The notes under the pieces are model-generated. The model was not told the DNA's origin, made no database searches, and saw only the letters and a list, made by a program, of their open reading frames with translations. The position numbers were made by a program, and so were the translations under genes. A DNA stretch of 13,955 bases from Oscillospiraceae bacterium (GTDB lineage: Bacteria; Bacillota; Clostridia; Oscillospirales; Acutalibacteraceae). This document shows positions 6,621 through 13,944 of this stretch, piece after piece. The stretch's first letter is position 1. Each line of letters starts with the position of its first letter. The stretch is from assembly GCA_902797915.1 (NCBI GenBank), contig CADBUK010000057.1:1-13955 (forward strand), written 5' to 3'.

Positions 6621-7784
6621 ATGGCAGCAGAAAAGAAATCTGCAGTTAGCGAAAAGCAAACTGCTCTTGAAAATGCTTTAAAACAAATTGAAAAGCAATT
6701 CGGCGCTGGTGCGGTTATGCGCCTTGGCGAAAACAACCATCTTAACGTTGAAGCTATTTCAACAGGCTCGCTCACGCTTGATTTGGCTACGGGTATCGGC
6801 GGACTTCCGAAGGGCAGAATTGTTGAGATTTACGGACCTGAGTCCTCAGGTAAAACTACGCTTGCACTTCACTGCATTGCAGAGTGTCAGAAAGCAGGCG
6901 GAGAGGCTGCTTTTGTTGACGCAGAGCATGCGCTTGACCCTGTTTATGCCGCAAATCTCGGAGTTGATATTGATTCACTGCTTGTTGCTCAGCCTGATTA
7001 CGGCGAGCAGGCGCTTGAAATTACCGAACAGCTTGTTCGTTCAGGCGCAATTGATATTATCGTTGTTGACTCTGTTGCAGCGCTTGTACCTAAGTCAGAA
7101 ATTGACGGCGAAATGGGCGATTCTCACGTTGGTCTTCACGCAAGGCTTATGAGTCAGGCGCTCAGAAAGCTTACAGGCGCAATTAATAAGAGCAACTGTC
7201 TTATTATCTTTATTAACCAGCTTCGTGAAAAGGTTGGCGTTATGTACGGTAACCCCGAGGTTACAACGGGCGGACGCGCACTTAAATTCTATTCATCAAT
7301 GCGTATTGACGTAAGGCGTGTTGAAACCTTAAAAACATCTTCTACCGAGTTTGTAGGAAACAGAACAAGGGCAAAGATTGTTAAAAACAAGGTTGCTCCT
7401 CCGTTTAAAACCGCTGAGTTTGACATTATGTACGGAACAGGTATCAGCAAAGAGGGCGAAATTGTCGATATGGCTGTTGAGCTCGGTATTATTAAAAAGA
7501 GCGGCTCATGGTTCTCGTACGGAGATGAAAGACTCGGTCAGGGCAGAGATAAGGTTAAGGAGCTTGTACACAGCAATCCTGAATTTGCTGCAAAAATCGA
7601 GGAGCAGATTAAGGATAAAATGAAGGAGCTTGACGCAAGCCACAGATTTAACGGCAAAGCTGCACCGAGAGCTGAAATTGAAGCATCGCCCGCGCCTGCA
7701 GCACCAGCCGAGGATACTGTAAAACAGACAAGAGCTGCCGCAAGGGCAAAGCTTGACATTGCTGTTGAGGACGACGAGGACTAA
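6621..7784 (+). CDS. recA: Recombinase RecA
   Basis: DNA-strand-exchange ATPase that forms filaments on single-stranded DNA and triggers LexA self-cleavage. The protein is 387 residues, slightly longer than the usual ~350. Walker A is GPESSGKTT (72-80), and VDAEHALDP (99-107) carries the catalytic glutamate E102. Walker B is IIVVDS (146-151). The RecA signature and L1/L2 region (about 159-218) includes ALRKLTGAI, NQLREKVGVMYGNPEVTTGG and Q200. The extra length is a C-terminal Ala/Pro-rich linker (about 348-377) ending in an acidic tail (VEDDED), which in this family tunes DNA access. GGAGG sits ahead of the ATG. No intein or frameshift is seen. recX follows after 9 bases, as in many Firmicutes. 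Confidence 0.99.
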   Translation: MAAEKKSAVSEKQTALENALKQIEKQFGAGAVMRLGENNHLNVEAISTGSLTLDLATGIGGLPKGRIVEIYGPESSGKTTLALHCIAECQKAGGEAAFVDAEHALDPVYAANLGVDIDSLLVAQPDYGEQALEITEQLVRSGAIDIIVVDSVAALVPKSEIDGEMGDSHVGLHARLMSQALRKLTGAINKSNCLIIFINQLREKVGVMYGNPEVTTGGRALKFYSSMRIDVRRVETLKTSSTEFVGNRTRAKIVKNKVAPPFKTAEFDIMYGTGISKEGEIVDMAVELGIIKKSGSWFSYGDERLGQGRDKVKELVHSNPEFAAKIEEQIKDKMKELDASHRFNGKAAPRAEIEASPAPAAPAEDTVKQTRAAARAKLDIAVEDDED

Positions 7785-7793
7785 TATAAATTA

Positions 7794-8402
7794 ATGATAT
7801 TAAAATCACAAAAGGGCAGGGGGCGGAAAATCCACCTCCTGCTTGATGATGAATACAGGGTTACAACCGACGTTGACTTCTGGGCTGAAAACTATATTCC
7901 CGACGGAACCGATGTTGACGATGACGAGTGGGAAGCCCTTTTTATAAAAATCAATTACCGAAAAGCGTTTAATAAATGTGCAGATTTGCTTTCAAGGCGC
8001 TCACATTCCGTTAAGGAGCTTAAAGAAAAGCTGCTTCGCACGGTTGACGCAAAGTCGGCTGATATGGCGATTGAAAAATATATTGAACTCGGTTATCTTG
8101 ACGACGAAGAATTTGCCCGAAATTATGCTGAGCATCTTTTCAAAAATAAAAGCTATTCGGTTTATCAGGTTAAACAAGAGCTGTTTAAAAAAGGAATTGA
8201 CGCCCGAATTATTTCCGAAATCATTGAGGAAAACGAGGTTGATTCTGCTGAAAGCATAATCAAAATCATAAATAAGCTCTATATTTCAAAGCTCAAGGCA
8301 GAGGACGGTAAGGATAAAGTAATTGCCGCTTTAATGCGCAGGGGTTTTTCCTATTCAGAGATTAAAGAAGCATTTAAAAGGATTGAAGATGAACAAATAT
8401 AA
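7794..8402 (+). CDS. recX: RecA regulator RecX
   Basis: Modulator that binds RecA filaments and limits or adjusts RecA activity. The protein is 202 residues. The start region (SQKGRGRKIHLLLDDE, 5-20) matches the N-terminal strand of Firmicutes RecX. The three-helix repeats follow: KAFNKCADLLSRRSHSVKEL (57-76), YLDDEEFARNYAEHL (101-115) with SYSVYQVKQELFKKGI, and DKVIAALMRRGFSYSEIKEAF near the end. The ATG at 7794 lies 9 bases after recA. The only nearby purine-rich site, GAGGA (7776-7780), is inside the recA end and about 13 bases away, so initiation is probably weak or coupled to recA translation. That would keep RecX low relative to RecA (inference). The 3' end overlaps rimO by 14 bases. 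Confidence 0.95.
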   Translation: MILKSQKGRGRKIHLLLDDEYRVTTDVDFWAENYIPDGTDVDDDEWEALFIKINYRKAFNKCADLLSRRSHSVKELKEKLLRTVDAKSADMAIEKYIELGYLDDEEFARNYAEHLFKNKSYSVYQVKQELFKKGIDARIISEIIEENEVDSAESIIKIINKLYISKLKAEDGKDKVIAALMRRGFSYSEIKEAFKRIEDEQI

Positions 8403-9711
8403 GGTAAGCTATATATCTCTCGGCTGCCCTAAAAATCAGGTTGACTGCGAAATTCTTATTCAAAAGCTTGTCAGCGCCGGATTTGAAGAGGTTGATTTAA
8501 TTGAGGACGCAGATGTTGTAATTGTAAACACCTGCGGCTTTATTGATATTGCAAAGCAGGAATCAATTAATGAAATTCTTGAGGTTGCCGAGTATAAAAA
8601 AGCGGGCTTGATTTCAGCAATAGTTGTTACGGGCTGCCTTGCAGAGCGTTATCAGGATGAAATTATTAAAGAAATTCCCGAGGTTGACGCAGTTGCGGGA
8701 ATAGGCGCTAATAACGACATCGTTAAGATTTGCCAAAAGGCTCTGTGCGGCATTACAACAAGCATTTTCCCTAACAAGTGCTATCTTCCCCTGAATGAAG
8801 AAAGACTTGTTTCAACACCTTCACACTGGGCGTATTTAAAGCTTTCCGACGGTTGCGATAACAAATGCTCCTACTGCGCAATCCCCTTGATAAGAGGCGA
8901 GTACAGGGAGCGAACAATGGAAAGCATTCTTGACGAAGCAAGACAGCTTGTTAACTCGGGAGTTAAAGAGCTTATCCTGATTGCGCAGGACACAACAAAA
9001 TACGGAATTAAGCTTTATAATGAATATAAATTACCCTCGCTTTTGAAAGAGCTTTGTAAAATTGACGGGCTTGAATGGATAAGGCTTTATTACTGCTATC
9101 CCGATAAGGTTACAGATGAGCTTATCGACGTAATAGCAACCGAGGAAAAGATTTGCAAATACATAGATATTCCGCTTCAGCACTGCAATAAGGATATTCT
9201 TAAAGCTATGAACAGAAGCGGCTCCTACGAAGAGCTGAAAGAACTCATAAACAAAATGCGAAGCCGTATTCCCGAGCTTGCAATAAGAACGACCTTTCTT
9301 GTTGGCTTCCCGGGCGAAACGGAGGAGCAGTTTGAGGAGCTTTGCGGCTTTGTTAAGGAAATGAAATTTGATAATATGGGCTGCTTTGCTTTTTCGGCAG
9401 AAGAGGGAACTCCCGCCGCAGAAATGAAAAATCAGATTGATGAGGACGTAAAGGCAAAAAGAGCCGAGATTATAACCGATATTCAGTTTTCCATAACCGA
9501 GGCTTTGAACAAAAAGAGATTCGGCAAGGTTTATAAAACAATTATAAGCGAGCCCTGCACGGACGGATATATCGGCAGAAGCTATTTTTATTCGCCTGAA
9601 ATCGACTGCGAAATAATAATTGAAACCGATGAACAATTAGAAATCGGCAGTTTTTACGACGTCAGAATAACCGATTACAACGGATATGATTTAATCGGAG
9701 AATTAGTTTGA
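8389..9711 (+). CDS. rimO: Ribosomal protein S12 methylthiotransferase RimO
   Basis: Radical-SAM enzyme that adds a methylthio group to the conserved aspartate of ribosomal protein S12. The protein is 440 residues. The UPF0004 domain has C13 in SLGCPKNQVDCE (the RimO-type motif), C49 in VNTCGF and C83 in TGCLAERY, which bind the auxiliary cluster. The radical-SAM cluster motif is C156-x3-C160-x2-C163 in DGCDNKCSYCAIP. QDTTKYG (200-206) and FLVGFPGET (303-311) are typical further on, and a TRAM domain covers about 375-440. The ATG at 8389 has AAAAGGA (8376-8382) at good spacing, better than the in-frame TTG at 8383. It overlaps recX by 14 bases. Together with mtaB at the left edge, two of the related methylthiotransferases are in this window, though far apart. 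Confidence 0.97.
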   Translation: MNKYKVSYISLGCPKNQVDCEILIQKLVSAGFEEVDLIEDADVVIVNTCGFIDIAKQESINEILEVAEYKKAGLISAIVVTGCLAERYQDEIIKEIPEVDAVAGIGANNDIVKICQKALCGITTSIFPNKCYLPLNEERLVSTPSHWAYLKLSDGCDNKCSYCAIPLIRGEYRERTMESILDEARQLVNSGVKELILIAQDTTKYGIKLYNEYKLPSLLKELCKIDGLEWIRLYYCYPDKVTDELIDVIATEEKICKYIDIPLQHCNKDILKAMNRSGSYEELKELINKMRSRIPELAIRTTFLVGFPGETEEQFEELCGFVKEMKFDNMGCFAFSAEEGTPAAEMKNQIDEDVKAKRAEIITDIQFSITEALNKKRFGKVYKTIISEPCTDGYIGRSYFYSPEIDCEIIIETDEQLEIGSFYDVRITDYNGYDLIGELV

Positions 9712-9726
9712 TATACGGAGCACACT

Positions 9727-10293
9727 ATGAATTTACCTAATAAAATTACGGTTTTCAGATTTTTTTGCGTACCGGCGTTACTTGCCTGCGCGCTGATTAA
9801 TTTTCCTTATCACTGGCTTGCAACGTTAATCGTGTACGTAATTGCCTGCCTTAGCGATAAGGCGGATGGCGTAATTGCCAGAAAACGCGGATTAGTTACC
9901 GATTTCGGCAAGCTTATGGACCCGCTTGCTGACAAGGCGCTTGTATTTGCCGCATACATAGTATTAATTGATTTCGGCTGGCATACAGATTTAGTAATAA
10001 TGATTATGCTTATCAGAGAATTTCTTGTTGCAGGTATCAGAATGGCTGCAGCCGCAGAGGGAGAGGTTATTGCCGCAAACGGCTTCGGCAAGGCTAAAAC
10101 CCTGCTTCAGATGCTGACAACTATTGCGGCGTTCTTATTCCTTGCCCTCAGCGAATTCGGTCTTGAAATTAACAGCGATACCGCGTGGTTTAACATTTAC
10201 TGTGCGATAGCGTTCTGGATTGTGGGAATTATTACAATGCTCAGCGGTATTGTTTACACTAAGGATGGCTGGCACCTTATAAAAACAAAATAA
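9727..10293 (+). CDS. pgsA: CDP-diacylglycerol--glycerol-3-phosphate 3-phosphatidyltransferase
   Basis: Membrane enzyme joining CDP-diacylglycerol to glycerol-3-phosphate to make phosphatidylglycerophosphate, the committed step to phosphatidylglycerol. The protein is 188 residues with several hydrophobic helices. The CDP-alcohol phosphotransferase motif D-x2-DG-x2-AR-x8-G-x3-D-x3-D is exact: D44, D47, G48, A51, R52, G61, D65, D69. The N terminus (MNLPNKITVFRF) is typical of PgsA and argues against phosphatidylserine or cardiolipin synthases of the same superfamily. CGGAG lies ahead of the ATG, 15 bases after rimO. The rimO-pgsA pairing is common in Firmicutes. No strong terminator follows; a weak AT-only repeat (10287-10309) overlaps its stop. 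Confidence 0.96.
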   Translation: MNLPNKITVFRFFCVPALLACALINFPYHWLATLIVYVIACLSDKADGVIARKRGLVTDFGKLMDPLADKALVFAAYIVLIDFGWHTDLVIMIMLIREFLVAGIRMAAAAEGEVIAANGFGKAKTLLQMLTTIAAFLFLALSEFGLEINSDTAWFNIYCAIAFWIVGIITMLSGIVYTKDGWHLIKTK

Positions 10294-10296
10294 TTC

Positions 10297-10324
10297 TTGC
10301 AAAATTATTATTTTTGTATATAAT
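10297..10324 (+). promoter_or_regulatory. Predicted promoter of the cysE leader
   Basis: TTGCAA (10297-10302), 16 bases, then a perfect TATAAT (10319-10324). Transcription should start near 10331, just upstream of the T-box stem I. Confidence 0.65.
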
Positions 10325-10339
10325 GTAAGTAAATAGATA

Positions 10340-10588
10340 AAGCGTTGACGGAGAGAAGTAAGCAGTACCCCTTATTTCAGAGAGCGTGCGGTTGGTGAAA
10401 GCACGCAATAAGCTATTGCCCAAATGCACTCCTGAGCCTGCGGAGGAATTAAGTATTCCGCAGCGGTTGGCATCGTTATCTGCCGAAATCGGTTTTCGAT
10501 TGAGTATAAACAAGAGTGGAACCGCAGTATATAATTATTGCCTCTGTATATGCCCTTTATTTTGGGCGTATCAGAGGCTTTTGTTTTT
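10340..10588 (+). promoter_or_regulatory. T-box leader, cysteine specifier (UGC)
   Basis: A tRNA-sensing leader that lets transcription continue when uncharged tRNA binds. Stem I elements in order are GGAG (10350-10353) with the AGAAGTA box, and a distal hairpin GCGTGC (10384-10389) / GCACGC (10401-10406) with the GGTTGGTG loop. The specifier side follows, AAATGCACTCC, with CTCC (10429-10432) facing GGAG. The codon position reads TGC (10425-10427), cysteine, which agrees with cysE-cysS downstream. A further hairpin (TGCGG...CCGCA, about 10438-10461) follows. The T-box proper is AGAGTGGAACCGCAG (10513-10527), with TGGA (10517-10520) to pair with the tRNA acceptor end. AGAG (10513-10516) can pair with CTCT (10542-10545) as antiterminator, against the terminator that uses the same bases. 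The specifier was assigned by eye, so a covariance model should confirm it. This element fills the whole pgsA-cysE gap. Confidence 0.93.
10540..10588 (+). terminator. Regulated terminator of the T-box leader
   Basis: GCCTCTG...TATGCCC (10540-10555) pairs with GGGCGTA...CAGAGGC (10564-10578), with one bulge and a G-U pair, followed by TTTTGTTTTT (10579-10588). Its 5' arm includes CCTCTG, shared with the antiterminator. The cysE ribosome binding site begins at the very next base. Confidence 0.92.
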
Positions 10589-10599
10589 GGAGAGTTTGT

Positions 10600-11235
10600 A
10601 TGTTTAACGATTATAAAGAGTCAATCAAAAGCTTTATGGAGCATGACCCTGCCGCAAGAAGCCCGATTGAAATTGTGCTTTTATATCCCGGTTTCAAGGC
10701 GCTTCGGGCTCACAAAAAGGCAAACTGGTTTTTAAGGCATAATATGCCGTTTATCGCAAGAGCAATCAGCCAGCGCTGCGCTCATAAAACAGGAATTGAA
10801 ATTCATCCCGCCGCAAAAATCGGCAAGCGCGTGTGCATTGACCACGGGCACGGCATTGTTATCGGCGAAACTACCGAAATCGGCGATGACGTTATGATTT
10901 ATCAGGGTGTAACCCTCGGCGGTACGGGCAAGGATTTAGGAAAGCGCCATCCCACTATTGAAAACGGCGTAATGATTGGAGCGGGCGCAAAGGTGCTCGG
11001 TCCGATTACTGTGGGCAAAAACGCAAAGGTTGCCGCAGGCGCCGTAGTTGTTAAGGACGTTGAGCCTAACTGCACAGTTGTAGGCGTACCGGGAACGGTA
11101 GTAAGAATTGACGGCGAACGCGTTGACGATTTAGACCAAATCCATATTCCGAACCCGCTGCTTAACGCAATCAAGGATAACCTTACAAGAATTGAAGAGC
11201 TTGAAAGAAAGCTTGCGGAAATAGAAAAGAAATAA
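10600..11235 (+). CDS. cysE: Serine O-acetyltransferase
   Basis: Acetylates L-serine with acetyl-CoA to O-acetylserine, the carbon acceptor for sulfide in cysteine synthesis. The protein is 211 residues, the short Gram-positive form lacking most of the N-terminal extension of E. coli CysE. A short helical N part contains DPAARSPIE (16-24). A left-handed beta-helix of hexapeptide repeats spans about 65-170 (IEIHPAAKIG, IDHGHGIVIGE with H82 at the catalytic position, VTLGGTGKDLGKRHPTI, VMIGAGAKVLG, AGAVVVKDV). The C-terminal tail is charged and possibly coiled (194-211). The start at 10600 is required: an in-frame ATG at 10516 would translate the T-box and terminator. GGAGAG (10589-10594) directly abuts the terminator T-run. 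No cysK is in the window. Expression should rise when tRNA-Cys is uncharged. Confidence 0.97.
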   Translation: MFNDYKESIKSFMEHDPAARSPIEIVLLYPGFKALRAHKKANWFLRHNMPFIARAISQRCAHKTGIEIHPAAKIGKRVCIDHGHGIVIGETTEIGDDVMIYQGVTLGGTGKDLGKRHPTIENGVMIGAGAKVLGPITVGKNAKVAAGAVVVKDVEPNCTVVGVPGTVVRIDGERVDDLDQIHIPNPLLNAIKDNLTRIEELERKLAEIEKK

Positions 11236-11246
11236 AGGAGCGAATT

Positions 11247-12644
11247 ATGAAGGTATTTAACACAATGTCAAGGAACAAAGAGGAATTTGTTCCGATTGAT
11301 AAAAACGAAGTAAAAATCTACGCTTGCGGACCTACTGTATATAATTATATTCATATCGGTAATGCAAGACCGCTCTGCGTTTTTGACATTCTGCGCCGTT
11401 ACCTTGAATACAGGGGCTACAATGTTAAATTTGTGCAGAATTTTACCGATATTGACGATAAGATTATTAACAGAGCAAACGAGGAAGGCACAACCTTTGA
11501 CGAGATTTCCAAGAAATATATTGAGGAATTCTGGACTGACGCTCACGGTCTGAATTTCAAGGACGCAACCGTTCATCCCAAGGCAACGGAGAATATTGAC
11601 GAAATTATTGATATTATTCAGACGCTCGTTGAGAAGGGCTACGCCTACGCTGTTGACGGCGATGTTTATTTCCGTACGCTTAAATCAAAGGAATACGGCA
11701 AGCTTTCACATCAGCCGATTGAGGATTTAGTCAGCGGAGCCCGTATCGCAGTTGGCGATATTAAGGAAAACCCGCTTGATTTCGCACTCTGGAAGGGCGC
11801 AAAGGAGGGCGAGCCCTACTGGGATTCTCCCTGGGGTAAGGGCAGACCCGGCTGGCATATTGAATGCTCGGCTATGAACAGAAAGTATCTCGGCAAAACA
11901 ATTGATATTCACTGCGGCGGTCAGGATTTAATTTTCCCGCACCACGAAAACGAAATCGCTCAGAGCGAATGTGCAAACGACGCGCCGTTTGCAAAGTACT
12001 GGATGCACAACGGCTATATTAACGTTGATAACGTAAAGATGAGTAAATCACTCGGTAACTTTAAAACCGTTCGTGAAATCGCAAACGTTTACGGTTATGA
12101 GGTTATCAGATATTTCCTGATTTCCTCTCATTACCGTTCTCCGATTAACTACAGTCTTTATATTATTGAGCAGTGCAAGTCTGCGCTTGAAAGGCTTTAC
12201 ACCTGCCGAGACAGCCTTGACTTTGCAATTAAAAATGCCCCTGCTGATAACGCTGACGGCGACGACGAGTTAATCAAGCTCTTTGATTCACGCCGCGAGC
12301 AATTCATTACGGCGATGGACGACGACCTTAATACCGCCGACGGCATTGCCGCAATTTTCGACTTAACTAAAGACATAAATACAAAAGTACTTGATAAGCC
12401 TGTTTCAAAGGCTGTTTGTGAGCACGCTGCTGCCGTTTTTGACGAGCTTTGCGGCGTTCTGGGCATTCTTTATAACCGCAAAGAAAACACGCTTGACGCG
12501 GACATTGAAGCGCTTATTGAGCAGAGGCAAGAGGCACGCAAGAATAAGGACTGGGCAACTGCCGATAAAATCCGCGACGACTTAAAGGCTATGGGAATTA
12601 CGCTTAAAGATACGCCGCAGGGCGTAACCTGGAGCAAGGACTAA
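11247..12644 (+). CDS. cysS: Cysteinyl-tRNA synthetase
   Basis: Class I synthetase that charges tRNA-Cys. The protein is 465 residues, the family's normal length. The catalytic HIGN is at 36-39 (YNYIHIGNARP) and KMSKS at 264-268. The zinc that selects cysteine is held by C27, C207, H232 and E236 (YACGPTVYN, WHIECSAM, PHHENE), all present. The conserved CGGQDLIFPHHENE segment covers 223-236. The C-terminal helical anticodon-binding region runs from about 300, ending in the DALR-like QEARKNKDWATADKIRD. It begins 11 bases after cysE with AAAGGAG ahead of the ATG, so cysE and cysS share the T-box transcript. The same arrangement is known in Bacillus, where cysteine synthesis and charging are regulated together. 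Confidence 0.98.
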   Translation: MKVFNTMSRNKEEFVPIDKNEVKIYACGPTVYNYIHIGNARPLCVFDILRRYLEYRGYNVKFVQNFTDIDDKIINRANEEGTTFDEISKKYIEEFWTDAHGLNFKDATVHPKATENIDEIIDIIQTLVEKGYAYAVDGDVYFRTLKSKEYGKLSHQPIEDLVSGARIAVGDIKENPLDFALWKGAKEGEPYWDSPWGKGRPGWHIECSAMNRKYLGKTIDIHCGGQDLIFPHHENEIAQSECANDAPFAKYWMHNGYINVDNVKMSKSLGNFKTVREIANVYGYEVIRYFLISSHYRSPINYSLYIIEQCKSALERLYTCRDSLDFAIKNAPADNADGDDELIKLFDSRREQFITAMDDDLNTADGIAAIFDLTKDINTKVLDKPVSKAVCEHAAAVFDELCGVLGILYNRKENTLDADIEALIEQRQEARKNKDWATADKIRDDLKAMGITLKDTPQGVTWSKD

Positions 12645-12666
12645 TACTACTTTAGGGGACAGATTT

Positions 12667-13803
12667 ATGATTGATAAAAAGACATATAAAGAAACCGAGC
12701 TTTCAAGGCTCGGTTTAGGCACAATGAGGCTACCCGTAAAAACAAAAATCAAAAGGGAAGCTAACCCGATGATTGATTATGAGGAAGGTCAGAAGCTTGT
12801 TGATTACGCAATTGAGCACGGCATCAACTATTTTGACACCGCGTATATGTACCACGCAGGCAAGAGCGAAAAGTTTATAGGCACCGCGTTAAAAAAGTAC
12901 CCGAGGGACAGTTACTTCCTTGTTGATAAGCTTCCGATTTGGATGTGCCTTAAAAAAAGCGATATGGAAAAGATTTTTAATAATCAGCTTGAAAGAACGG
13001 GCGCAGATTATTTTGATAACTATCTTCTTCACGCGCTTGACGGCGGCGGCTTTGATAAATGCGAAAAATACGGCGCTTATGATTTCTTAAAGAAAAAGCA
13101 GGCTGAAGGTAAAATCAGGCATATCGGCTTTTCCTTTCACGGCACAATTGATGATTTAAAGAGAATTGTTGCTGCGCACGAATGGGATTTTGCGCAGATT
13201 CAGTTAAACTACCTTGACTGGCAAAATCAACGGGCTAAGGAGCAGTATGAAATTCTTACCGAAGCGGGCATACCCGTTATTGTTATGGAGCCCGTAAGGG
13301 GAGGGAAGCTTGCCGAGGTTCCCAAGGAGGCAGAGGCAATGTTCAAGGCGGCAAAGCCGAACGCCTCAATTGCAAGCTGGGCAATCCGCTTTGTTGCTTC
13401 CTTGCCAAACGTTGTAACAATCCTCAGCGGTATGAATTCACTTGAACAGATGGAGGATAATATCTCCACTCTGACCGACTTTAAGCCCCTGAGCGATTCC
13501 GAAATGCGCCTTTGCTTCAACGCAGCGGCTATAATTAATAAGAAAAACGTTATACCCTGCACGGGCTGCGATTATTGCGCAGACTGTCCCAGGCAGGTTC
13601 GCATATCCACCATTTTTGCCGCGTATAACGACTATAAAAACGGCAACATCAGCATTGACGAAAGCGCCGCAAGGTACCTTGCAATACCGAAAGAAAATAA
13701 TGCCTCTGCTTGCGTAAAGTGCGGCAAATGCGCAACTCATTGCCCGCAGGGAATTAAAATTCCCGATTTACTCCACGGCGAAATTGCAGACTTTTTCGGA
13801 TAA
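12667..13803 (+). CDS. Aldo/keto reductase with C-terminal iron-sulfur motifs
   Basis: A 378-residue protein with an aldo/keto reductase TIM barrel (about 8-285) fused to a cysteine-rich tail. The barrel keeps the catalytic set: D57 and Y62 (FDTAYMYHAGKSE), K88 (VDKLP) and H122 (LLHALD). GFSFHG (154-159) and NYLDW (181-185) are typical. The tail has C298-x2-C301-x2-C304-x2-C307-P and C349-x2-C352-x2-C355-x3-C359-P, a 4Fe-4S dicluster-like arrangement common in anaerobe reductases of this type. The substrate is unknown; NAD(P)H or ferredoxin as electron partner is inference. AGGGGA (12654-12659) precedes the ATG. It starts 22 bases after cysS with no terminator or clear promoter between, so it may be the third gene of the T-box operon. 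Annotators often call such proteins 'predicted oxidoreductase of the AKR family'. Confidence 0.93.
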   Translation: MIDKKTYKETELSRLGLGTMRLPVKTKIKREANPMIDYEEGQKLVDYAIEHGINYFDTAYMYHAGKSEKFIGTALKKYPRDSYFLVDKLPIWMCLKKSDMEKIFNNQLERTGADYFDNYLLHALDGGGFDKCEKYGAYDFLKKKQAEGKIRHIGFSFHGTIDDLKRIVAAHEWDFAQIQLNYLDWQNQRAKEQYEILTEAGIPVIVMEPVRGGKLAEVPKEAEAMFKAAKPNASIASWAIRFVASLPNVVTILSGMNSLEQMEDNISTLTDFKPLSDSEMRLCFNAAAIINKKNVIPCTGCDYCADCPRQVRISTIFAAYNDYKNGNISIDESAARYLAIPKENNASACVKCGKCATHCPQGIKIPDLLHGEIADFFG

Positions 13804-13906
13804 TCTTCTGATACAAAGACTGTAATAAATAAGTGTTTTGAGAATAATAAAAAAGCGGAACGGTTTTATGAACAAGTCCGTAAAAAATGGACAATAGAAA
13901 AAAGAG

Positions 13907-13937
13907 CCCCCTTGATGTAGAATAAACATCAAGGGGG
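13907..13937. repeat. Perfect 12-bp inverted repeat, possible terminator or insertion-sequence end
   Basis: CCCCCTTGATGT (13907-13918) and ACATCAAGGGGG (13926-13937) pair perfectly around a 7-base loop. On the minus strand it is followed by CTCTTTTTTC, a fair intrinsic terminator; on the plus strand only TTT follows. The right arm ends in AGGGGG, 7 bases before an ATG at 13945, so the hairpin could hide that gene's ribosome binding site. Terminal hairpins that block read-in translation are known in IS200-type elements, but the window ends too soon to test this. Confidence 0.8.
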
Positions 13938-13944
13938 TTTAGCT

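Noticed and set aside
9031..9636. 201-codon open frame on the minus strand inside rimO
   Set aside because: Entirely antisense to conserved rimO codons, with no family features; a by-product of rimO codon usage.
10287..10315. AT-only inverted repeat followed by five Ts after pgsA
   Set aside because: The stem is weak and its sequence doubles as the promoter region of the T-box leader; not reliable as a terminator.
10516..10599. In-frame ATG that would extend CysE by 28 residues
   Set aside because: The extension would translate the T-box and its terminator, and no CysE begins this way; GGAGAG at 10589-10594 supports the ATG at 10600.
13868..13897. Nine-codon open frame (ATG at 13868) before the right-edge hairpin
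   Set aside because: No convincing ribosome binding site and too short to judge; not called as a leader peptide.
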